Source of the DNA: a bacterium
GTDB lineage: Bacteria > Planctomycetota > J058 > JAJDCP01
NCBI GenBank assembly: GCA_030428695.1
Contig: JAUIEM010000208.1
Location: 1 to 17,215, forward strand
Direction of reading: 5' to 3'
DNA: 17,215 bases
Under the pieces are notes generated by a model. The model did not search any database. It worked only from the letters and a program-made list of their open reading frames with translations, and was not told the origin of the DNA. The translations under genes and the position numbers were made by a program. How positions within the stretch are numbered: the stretch's first letter is position 1; every line of letters starts with the position of its first letter. This document shows, in pieces, positions 1 to 5,564 of the stretch.

Positions 1-1
1 C

Positions 2-1531
2 CCGGCGTGCCGGGGCGAGGCCGACGAGCTCGCGGAGCTGAACGCGCTGCTCACCCTCGCGGCCCCCGAGCCCCCGCTCCCCCCTGCCGGCCTCGCGGCC
101 CGGGTGCTGCGCCAGGCACGCGGGGAGGGGAAGCGCCGGAAGCCGCGCTCCGGCGAGCGCCGTGCGGGCCGTCGCACCCGGCGTCGCCCGCGCGCCCGCC
201 GCGCGGACCGCCGCTGGTGGCTCGCGGTCGCGGCCCTGCTGTTGGCGGCGCTGGTCTTCGGGCTGTGGCGCGCCTCCCGCCCGCGCCCGGCGCCCGCCCC
301 CGAGGTCGCGGAGAACGACCCGCTGACGCCGCCGCCTCCCGCTCCGGAGGATCCCGCTCCGGAAGATCCGCCGCCGCAGCCGGGCCCCGAGGATCCGCCG
401 CCGCAGCCGGCGCCGGAAGATCCCGCTCCGGAGGATCCGCCGCCGCAGCCGGGCCCCGAGGATCCGCCGCCAACGCCCGCGCCGGAAGATCCTCCGCCGC
501 CAACGCCCGAGGATCCGGGAGACCCGCGCCCGGACGATCCACCTCCGGCTGCCCCCGTCCCCGAGGATCCGCTCCCCGCGCCCGGCACCTCGGACGGGCC
601 GCGCTTCGCCGTCCGGCGGGGACCGCCCCAGGCGCTCGTGCTCGCGGGGACCGCGGTCGAGGGCAGCTCCGGCGACACGGTCTACGCTGGCGTCCCGCTC
701 CGGGTCGAGGGTGACGGCGCCCACCTGCGGCTCTTCGCCGGCGGGGAGCTGCTGCTCGCGAGCGGGAGCGAGGCGCACCTCGGGCCGGACAGCCTGACAC
801 TGACGCAAGGGGAGGCGGTGGTCGACCTGCGCGACGCGCCCGGCGGGCTGTTCCTCAGCGTCGCCGACGAACAGCTCGAGCTGCCTCCGGCGACGCGCCT
901 GCTGCTCGAGCGCAAGCGCGCGGCGGTCGCCCTCGCGGCGTTCGACGGCGCGCTCGTCCTGCCGGACGGACAGCCCCTCGAGCGGGGCGTGGCCGCACGC
1001 GGCGGGCGCTCGGGCTGGAAGCGCTCCGCCGGCGGAGTGCGCGAGCCGGCCTGGGCGCGGCGCCTGCGGCCGCGCCTCAGCCCGCTGCTGGGCCTCGAGC
1101 TCGAGACCGAGCCCTGGCCCTGGGTCGACGGGCGGCGCGCGGAGCGGGACGGGCAGCCGGTGCTCGTGCTCGGCGCGGTCGACAGCGAGTACTACGGGCT
1201 CGGCGCGGGCCGTTGGACCGAGCAGCCCTGGTTCCGCAATTTCGGCACGATCCACATCATCGTCGAGCTCGAGGCGAGCGCGGCGCTGCGCTGCACCCTG
1301 CACGTCTGGGACGCGACGCGCGGCGACAACTACCAGCACTCACAGCCGCTGCCCGCGGGCCGGCGGGTCACCATCCACACCACCCTTTCCGAGCTGCGCG
1401 CCGCCGACGGCAGCGGGATCCCCTTCGGGGAAGGCAACGCCGCGAGCCAGATCCGCATCTACGCGGACGACCCCGGCAGCGAGGCCGAGGTCGTCGTGTT
1501 CGACTACAGGATCGTCCGCGAGCGTGAGTGA
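2..1531 (+). CDS. Membrane-anchored FecR-like protein with anti-sigma-type N-terminus (5' partial)
   Basis: The frame is open from the left edge of the window, so the true start lies upstream; the GTG at 104 is internal. Numbering from base 2, residues 1-38 contain a Cys at residue 3, then a Leu/Ala/Glu helix and a Pro-rich turn ending in LAARVLRQAR. This resembles the tail of a zf-HC2 anti-sigma zinc finger and its following helix. A basic Arg-rich stretch precedes one membrane helix (about residues 72-91, bases 215-275). Next comes a roughly 95-residue linker of Pro/Glu/Asp repeats. A beta-rich stretch follows (about residues 195-340) with FecR-like features such as AGVPLRVEGDGAHLRLF and LGPDSLTLTQGEAVVDL. 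The last 150 or so residues look like a beta-sandwich ending in IRIYADDPGSEAEVVVFDYR, perhaps ligand or carbohydrate binding. It probably senses an envelope signal and holds a sigma factor, but no sigma gene is visible, so that role is inferred. It ends 16 nt from the convergent channel gene. Confidence 0.8.
   Translation, partial: PACRGEADELAELNALLTLAAPEPPLPPAGLAARVLRQARGEGKRRKPRSGERRAGRRTRRRPRARRADRRWWLAVAALLLAALVFGLWRASRPRPAPAPEVAENDPLTPPPPAPEDPAPEDPPPQPGPEDPPPQPAPEDPAPEDPPPQPGPEDPPPTPAPEDPPPPTPEDPGDPRPDDPPPAAPVPEDPLPAPGTSDGPRFAVRRGPPQALVLAGTAVEGSSGDTVYAGVPLRVEGDGAHLRLFAGGELLLASGSEAHLGPDSLTLTQGEAVVDLRDAPGGLFLSVADEQLELPPATRLLLERKRAAVALAAFDGALVLPDGQPLERGVAARGGRSGWKRSAGGVREPAWARRLRPRLSPLLGLELETEPWPWVDGRRAERDGQPVLVLGAVDSEYYGLGAGRWTEQPWFRNFGTIHIIVELEASAALRCTLHVWDATRGDNYQHSQPLPAGRRVTIHTTLSELRAADGSGIPFGEGNAASQIRIYADDPGSEAEVVVFDYRIVRERE
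350..487 (+). repeat. Two tandem 69-bp repeats encoding a Pro/Glu/Asp linker
   Basis: Two consecutive units, 350-418 and 419-487, are nearly identical at the DNA level, with about five mismatches by eye, most of them near the end of the unit. Each unit encodes 23 residues built from shorter PEDP and PPPQP blocks. Weaker copies of the short block continue to about 575. The repeat keeps the reading frame and encodes an extended spacer between the membrane helix and the FecR-like domain. The near-identity suggests recent duplication and possible length variation. Confidence 0.85.
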
Positions 1532-1547
1532 ACGAACGGGATGAAGA

Positions 1548-3290
1548 TCAGCGCTCTTGCAGCGCCGGTGTCGCCATGCGCTGGGTGGTGCGGCGGCGGG
1601 TGCGCCGGGCGCGCTTGCGCCGGACGTCGGAGCGGGCGTCGGCCTCTTCCCGCGGCGCGGCCGGGGTGGCCTGGTGCAGCGTGAGCTGCGGGAAGGGGAT
1701 GTCCCAGCCTTCGGCATTCGCCGCGGCGATCGAGAAGTGTTGCAGGTCGTGCTCGAGGCGGACGTAGTGCGGCGCAGCATCGCCCTTGACCTGAAGCAGG
1801 ATCTTGAGATCGAGCGACGACGCTCCGGCGCTGGCGAGCCGCACGGTCAGCCCGCGCAGGGAGGAGGAGTACTCCTCATCCGCCAGCCGCTCGAGCAGCC
1901 GCTCGTGCAGGATCTCGGGTAGCCCGTCGATGTCGGCCTGGTGGCCGTAGCCGACGCCGAAGGTCGTGACGACGGTGAAGCCGCCGGACAGGTTCTTCGG
2001 CCGCGCGGCGAGGAAGTCGCCGGTCGGCCAGGTCACCGCGCTGCCGAGCACCTGCAGCCGCACGGACTCGTGGCTCTGGCACTCGACCTGGCCGAAGGTC
2101 CCATCGGCGAGCACCACCCAGTCGCCCTTGCGGGTCGGGAACCAGCGCTCGTCGGACGAGTAGCTCCGGGATACGGTGTCGAGCACCTCCCGCAGCGGCA
2201 GCCGCAGGGTGTAGCCGAGGGCCGGGTTGGTCAGCCGGACCCGGAAGCCGATCCGCGCGACCAGCCAGGGCACGCCCTTGACCTCGACCCGCTCGCCTTC
2301 CCGGATGCTGCCGAGGTTGAGCAGGATGGTGACCTGCGTCCAGGCGTCGACCAGCTTGTTCCGGGCGCTCCACGCCAGGGCGATCGCGAACAGCGTGAAC
2401 AGCGAGACGAGCAGCCAGTCCCCGAACATCGTCAGCACGCCGACGAAGACCAGCGCCGAGCCGACGACACAGAACAGGTGGAAACCGACGAAGGTCAGGC
2501 GCGACACGAACGGCGTCTGCCGGCGGCGGAAGCCGCGCGGGATCAGGGCGACCAGCAGCCTGTACATCAAGCGCAGGAGGAAGAAGGTCAGGCCCGCCGC
2601 GCCGAGCGCCGCGAGCAGGTGGATCCCGCGGGTCTGCAGGAAGCGCCCGGTCGAGGCTTGCAGGGTCGCGAAGAAGCCCTTGTCGTCCGTCTCCGCGTCC
2701 GCGAGCTGCAGCTCGATCAGCTCGAGATCATTCTTCAGCTCATCTGCCCGGCTCTGCCACCGCATCCGCAGGGTGCGCAGCTCCCTGCGGAGCTCCGGGG
2801 CGTCGATGGCGTCGAGCCGCTCGTCTAGCCGCTCGACCGCGTCGAGGGCCAGCGCGAGGTTCTCCTCGTGCTCGCTGAGCTCGAGCCGCAGGTGGTCGAG
2901 CCGCCGCGACTTCTTGGTCATCTCGTGGAACTCGGACACCAGCGGCGCGAGCAGCTTGCGGGCCTGCTCTTCGAGCGTGGGCTCCGCGCTGAGGTCTTCC
3001 TCCAGCGCGTCCGGTTGGACGCCGGTCGCGATGTGCTCGAAGCTCGAGCGCAGGTTCTCCGCGCGGGAGCGCACCGCCTCGAGCTCCGCGTGGATCGCGT
3101 CGCGCTCGTCGGGCGGCGCCTGCCGCAGGCGGGCCTCGAGCTCATCGCGGCTGGCGGCGAGCTCGTCGAGCTCGACCGACAGACGCTCGAGCGCCGCGGC
3201 GCCCGCATCAGCGGTCACCGCGGTCGAGTCGGGGGCAGCAGTGAGGGAGAGGGTCAGGGCGAGCAGGATCGAAATCCAGCGGGTCGGCAT
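1548..3290 (-). CDS. MscS-family mechanosensitive ion channel with periplasmic coiled coil
   Basis: This 580-aa protein should form a tension-gated membrane channel that releases solutes on hypo-osmotic shock. The chosen ATG at 3290 has a GGAGG ribosome site 4 nt upstream and is followed at once by a signal peptide (residues 1-25). Residues 30-205 are charged, heptad-like coiled coil. Hydrophobic helices lie at about 223-250, 264-285 and 288-310. The last is followed by a first beta stretch (326-372, IREGERVEVKGVPWLVARIG) and a second (386-434, GDWVVLADGTFGQV and later RPKNLSGG). The C-terminal alpha/beta domain ends in IPFPQLTLH, close to the IPFPQ-x-T-LH ending of MscS. A basic tail of about 40 residues follows. 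The pore helix lacks the classic Gly/Ala pattern, so gating is uncertain. An alternative ATG at 3338 overlaps the stop of the upstream small gene (TGATG) and would add 16 residues before the signal peptide. Confidence 0.85.
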   Translation of the reverse strand: MPTRWISILLALTLSLTAAPDSTAVTADAGAAALERLSVELDELAASRDELEARLRQAPPDERDAIHAELEAVRSRAENLRSSFEHIATGVQPDALEEDLSAEPTLEEQARKLLAPLVSEFHEMTKKSRRLDHLRLELSEHEENLALALDAVERLDERLDAIDAPELRRELRTLRMRWQSRADELKNDLELIELQLADAETDDKGFFATLQASTGRFLQTRGIHLLAALGAAGLTFFLLRLMYRLLVALIPRGFRRRQTPFVSRLTFVGFHLFCVVGSALVFVGVLTMFGDWLLVSLFTLFAIALAWSARNKLVDAWTQVTILLNLGSIREGERVEVKGVPWLVARIGFRVRLTNPALGYTLRLPLREVLDTVSRSYSSDERWFPTRKGDWVVLADGTFGQVECQSHESVRLQVLGSAVTWPTGDFLAARPKNLSGGFTVVTTFGVGYGHQADIDGLPEILHERLLERLADEEYSSSLRGLTVRLASAGASSLDLKILLQVKGDAAPHYVRLEHDLQHFSIAAANAEGWDIPFPQLTLHQATPAAPREEADARSDVRRKRARRTRRRTTQRMATPALQER

Positions 3291-3337
3291 CGGTCCTCCA
3301 GTACCGGGTTGAGGGTGGACGAAGTGGACGATCCGCA

Positions 3338-3583
3338 TCAGTTGCCGTGCTTGTCCAGCCAGCCCTTGAGCTTCTTCGCGGCGGCGTCGTTCATGTCGTC
3401 CCAGCCGCCCTTGACCGCCTCGCCGAGGTCGCCGAGCGCGGCCTCGATGTTGCGCTGCTCTTCGTTGAGCTCGGCGCGGGCTTCCGCGCCCTTGAGGTTG
3501 GCCTTCGCCTTGAGCACCTCGAGCTTGTCCGAGAGCTTGCCGCGAGCGTTTTCGATCTTCTTGCGCAGGGTTTGCGTGTCCAT
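3338..3583 (-). CDS. Small helical coiled-coil protein, unknown function
   Basis: This 81-aa soluble protein is almost entirely charged amphipathic helix, starting MDTQTLRKKIENARGKLSDK and ending in KKLKGWLDKHGN. It has no signal peptide, membrane helix or cysteine. The ATG at 3583 is supported by a perfect AGGAGG 6 nt upstream (3590-3595). The same frame runs further upstream, but those residues are unlike the rest and cross the promoter region. It is the first gene of a two-gene unit with the channel gene 47 nt downstream, and the alternative channel start overlaps its stop. Its composition recalls small stress-type helical proteins, but I cannot assign a family. A partner or regulator of the channel is inferred only from position. 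Confidence 0.75.
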   Translation of the reverse strand: MDTQTLRKKIENARGKLSDKLEVLKAKANLKGAEARAELNEEQRNIEAALGDLGEAVKGGWDDMNDAAAKKLKGWLDKHGN

Positions 3584-3589
3584 GATGTT

Positions 3590-3595
3590 CCTCCT
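3590..3595 (-). promoter_or_regulatory. Strong Shine-Dalgarno fixing the start of the 81-aa gene
   Basis: On the minus strand this reads AGGAGG, 6 nt before the ATG at 3583. It is one of only two full AGGAGG sites I noticed at gene starts in the window, and it decides the start against longer upstream options in the same frame. Confidence 0.8.
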
Positions 3596-3648
3596 GGAGT
3601 CTGGCGGACCGGCGCGGAGTGCGTGGCCCGCAAATAGTTGCCACACAA

Positions 3649-3678
3649 ATATTGTGCACAATGTTTCGGGTTTGTCAA
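3649..3678 (-). promoter_or_regulatory. Candidate sigma70 promoter of the coiled-coil/channel unit
   Basis: On the minus strand a perfect TTGACA (3673-3678) is followed 17 or 18 nt later by ACAATA or CAATAT (3649-3655), a weak -10 box. The stretch from about 3631 to 3697 is clearly more AT-rich than the coding DNA on either side. The start codon lies about 65 nt downstream. The -35 is convincing and the exact -10 is not. Confidence 0.55.
3651..3662. promoter_or_regulatory. Perfect 12-bp palindrome, candidate operator
   Basis: The sequence ATTGTGCACAAT is its own reverse complement and overlaps the spacer and -10 region of the promoter just described. A dimeric regulator bound there would block that promoter. 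No neighbouring gene encodes an obvious DNA-binding regulator, so the cognate factor is unknown. Confidence 0.4.
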
Positions 3679-3697
3679 GGAATTCTTTTCCGATGTC

Positions 3698-3725
3698 AAC
3701 GAGGCGCCCGGGAGGGCGCCTCGTT
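3698..3725 (-). terminator. Strong hairpin after the miaB unit, no T-tract
   Basis: Two perfect 12-nt arms (3698-3709 and 3714-3725, AACGAGGCGCCC and its complement) flank a 4-nt loop. The hairpin lies 36 nt beyond the TAA of the 86-aa gene and upstream of the next promoter. It is well placed to end the miaB transcript. Neither strand has a run of T after it, so a classic intrinsic terminator is not shown. An RNA-stabilising hairpin or a protein site is possible. Confidence 0.5.
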
Positions 3726-3760
3726 GGTCGACAGAATACAGCCGTTCGTAGGGGTTTTGT

Positions 3761-4021
3761 TTAGCTTTCCTGGTCGCCCCCGCCAAGCGCGCAGAGCTCG
3801 TCGACGACCGCACGCAGCCGGGGCTCGTCCGTCCCCGCGTGGGCCGCGCGGAAGTCGGCGATGCGAAGACCGTCACCGACCCCGCCCGTCGGCCCCTCGT
3901 GCCAGAAGGGGAAGAGATGCTCGGCGTACAGCAGCCAGCCGCGGATGCCGCCCGAGCTCGGCCCGTCGGTGATCCAGACCCGCTCGGCGGAGGACTGGGA
4001 CAGCTCTGCGGGAGGCTTCAC
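3761..4021 (-). CDS. Unrecognised 86-aa protein translationally coupled to miaB
   Basis: The GTG start at 4021 overlaps the TGA of miaB (GTGA, 4-nt overlap), which implies translational coupling. There is no clear ribosome site of its own. Third positions are strongly G/C, as in its neighbours, supporting real coding. The protein has an aromatic, Gly-rich core (WITDGPSSGGIRGWLLYAEH, then LFPFWHEGPTGG), a DGLRIADFRAAH segment, and a C-terminal helix containing VVDELCALGGG. There is no signal peptide or membrane helix. I do not recognise the family. Its location suggests a role near RNA modification or housekeeping, but that is only inference from context. Confidence 0.65.
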   Translation of the reverse strand: MKPPAELSQSSAERVWITDGPSSGGIRGWLLYAEHLFPFWHEGPTGGVGDGLRIADFRAAHAGTDEPRLRAVVDELCALGGGDQES

Positions 4022-5394
4022 GCGTCGAGCGCGCCGGTCAGGGAGAGGCCGGTCGCCGACGTGATGCGCACCGACACGTAGTCGCCGGAGTCGACGCCGG
4101 GTGTGACCGGGAAGTGGACCAGGCGGAACCAGGGATCGCGGCCGGTCATCATCTGCTCGTTGCGCTTCGACACGCCCTCGACGAGCACCTCGACGCGGCT
4201 GCCGACGCTGGCCCCGTACTTGCGCAGGCTGATCGCGTTCTGAGCGGCGAGCATGCGCTGCTGGCGCTCCTTCTTGACCGGCTCGGGCACGTCGTCGACC
4301 AGGTCGGCCGCGGGCGTGCCGCTGCGCGGCGAGTAGCGGAACACGAAGGAGCCCTGGAACTCGACCTCTTCCAACAAGGCCAGCGACTCCTCGAAGTCCG
4401 CGTCGCTCTCGCCGGGGAAGCCGAGGATCCAGTCGGTCGCGAGCTCGAGCTCGGGACACAGCTCCCGCCCCTGCTCGACCAGGCGCAGGTAGCGTTCGCG
4501 GGTGTAGAGCCGGTTCATGCTGCGCAGCACGCTGTTGCTGCCCGCCTGCACCGGCAGGTGCAGGTAGGGCATCACCTTCTCGCACTCCCCCATCACCCGC
4601 CACAGGTCGCGGGTCATGAACATCGGGTAGGAGGTGATGAAGCGCAGCCGCTTGAGCCCCTGGACTTCGTTGAGCACCTCGAGCAGCGCGCTGAAGCGCG
4701 GCCGCCCGTCGAGGTGCTTGCCGTAGGAGTTGACCGTCTGGCCGAGCAGCGTGACCTCGGTGACGCCGTCGGCGACCAGCCGCACGACCTCGTCGTGGAT
4801 CTCGCGCACCGGCTTGGAGATCTCCTTGCCGCGGGTCTTCGGCACCACGCAATAGGTGCAGGCCATGTCGCAGCCGCGCATCACCGACACGAAGGCCTTG
4901 AAAGGCTCCGGCCGGGTCGCGACCTCGCGCTCTTCGGGCATGCGGCGGTCGATGTCGAGGGCGACGACCGGCTCGCGGCGGGCCCGCACCTCCTCGACCA
5001 GGGTCGGCACGTCCGAGAAGTGGCGGGTGCCGGCGACCAGGTCGACGTGCGGCGCGCGGCGCCGGATGTTCTCGCCCTCGTTCTGGGCCATGCAGCCGAT
5101 CACGCCGATCGCGACGTCGGGCTTGCGCTTCTTCAGCGAGGCGAGCTGGCCGAGCCGCGACCACACCTTGTCCTCGGCGTGTTGGCGCACGCTGCACGTA
5201 TTGAAGAGGATGACGTCGGCGTCCTCGCGCCGGGCGCAGACCGTGTAGCCCTTCTTGTGCAGGCCGGCGAGCACCAGCTCGCTGTCGACGAGGTTCATCT
5301 GACAGCCGAAGGACTCGAAGAAGACCTTGCGGGTCGCGTCGGGGCCGACCTCGGGCAGTCCGAGGGTCTGGCGGATCAGGGCTTCGGCATTCAC
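4018..5394 (-). CDS. miaB: tRNA-2-methylthio-N6-dimethylallyladenosine synthase
   Basis: MiaB is a radical-SAM methylthiotransferase. It adds a 2-methylthio group to N6-isopentenyladenosine at position 37 of tRNAs reading codons that begin with U, which stabilises codon pairing. The 458-aa length is normal. The N-terminal UPF0004 domain starts KVFFESFGCQMN and carries the three cysteines of the auxiliary 4Fe-4S cluster (C31, C67 in NTCSVR, C101 in IGCMAQ). The radical-SAM motif CxxxCxxC is at C175, C179 and C182 (RGCDMACTYC). A TRAM RNA-binding domain covers about residues 395-456. The start is a GTG at 5394 with AGGA about 8 nt upstream; I saw no better start. The gene has its own promoter, divergent from the baseplate gene, and its stop overlaps the next gene. 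The signature residues are those of MiaB rather than RimO or MtaB. Confidence 0.95.
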   Translation of the reverse strand: MNAEALIRQTLGLPEVGPDATRKVFFESFGCQMNLVDSELVLAGLHKKGYTVCARREDADVILFNTCSVRQHAEDKVWSRLGQLASLKKRKPDVAIGVIGCMAQNEGENIRRRAPHVDLVAGTRHFSDVPTLVEEVRARREPVVALDIDRRMPEEREVATRPEPFKAFVSVMRGCDMACTYCVVPKTRGKEISKPVREIHDEVVRLVADGVTEVTLLGQTVNSYGKHLDGRPRFSALLEVLNEVQGLKRLRFITSYPMFMTRDLWRVMGECEKVMPYLHLPVQAGSNSVLRSMNRLYTRERYLRLVEQGRELCPELELATDWILGFPGESDADFEESLALLEEVEFQGSFVFRYSPRSGTPAADLVDDVPEPVKKERQQRMLAAQNAISLRKYGASVGSRVEVLVEGVSKRNEQMMTGRDPWFRLVHFPVTPGVDSGDYVSVRITSATGLSLTGALDA

Positions 5395-5413
5395 GGCGGC
5401 GGTCCTGGTTGCG

Positions 5414-5431
5414 GCGGAAGGCGGCTTCCGC
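5414..5431 (-). other. Hairpin in the miaB leader
   Basis: GCGGAAG and CTTCCGC form a 7-bp stem with a 4-nt loop. It lies between the predicted miaB transcription start (near 5438) and the GTG start at 5394, so it would sit in the 5' leader. It may affect mRNA stability or initiation. No riboswitch family is recognised. Confidence 0.4.
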
Positions 5432-5444
5432 GGTGGCGCCAGGG

Positions 5445-5473
5445 TTTATCCCACATCGCAGGGGAGCGGTCAA
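5445..5473 (-). promoter_or_regulatory. Sigma70-type promoter of miaB
   Basis: On the minus strand TTGACC (5468-5473) and GATAAA (5445-5450) are separated by exactly 17 nt. The match is five of six bases at -35 and four of six at -10. The predicted start lies about 45 nt before the miaB GTG. Confidence 0.65.
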
Positions 5474-5501
5474 TAGCGGGCGCGGCGCTCGAGGGCATCC
5501 G

Positions 5502-5530
5502 TTGAGAATGCGCCGCGACTCCTGTATAAA
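5502..5530 (+). promoter_or_regulatory. Sigma70-type promoter of the baseplate/glycosyltransferase unit
   Basis: TTGAGA (5502-5507) and TATAAA (5525-5530) are separated by 17 nt, matching five of six bases at each box. Transcription would start near 5537, about 28 nt before the ATG at 5565. The -35 is 28 bp from the -35 of the divergent miaB promoter. Confidence 0.7.
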
Positions 5531-5564
5531 TGCAGCTCCTACGCCCCCTTACTGGCGCTGAGCG

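Noticed and set aside
1532..1547. Bidirectional terminator between the two convergent genes
   Set aside because: Only 16 nt separate the stops and no inverted repeat or T-run is visible there.
3291..3659. N-terminal extension of the channel gene to 3659
   Set aside because: The added residues are Arg/Gln/Gly-rich shadows of the 81-aa gene. The ATG at 3290 has a GGAGG site and starts a signal peptide.
4022..5473. Long upstream extension of the 86-aa gene through miaB
   Set aside because: The extension is an Arg/Pro-rich shadow of miaB in another frame; the GTG overlapping the miaB stop is the credible start.
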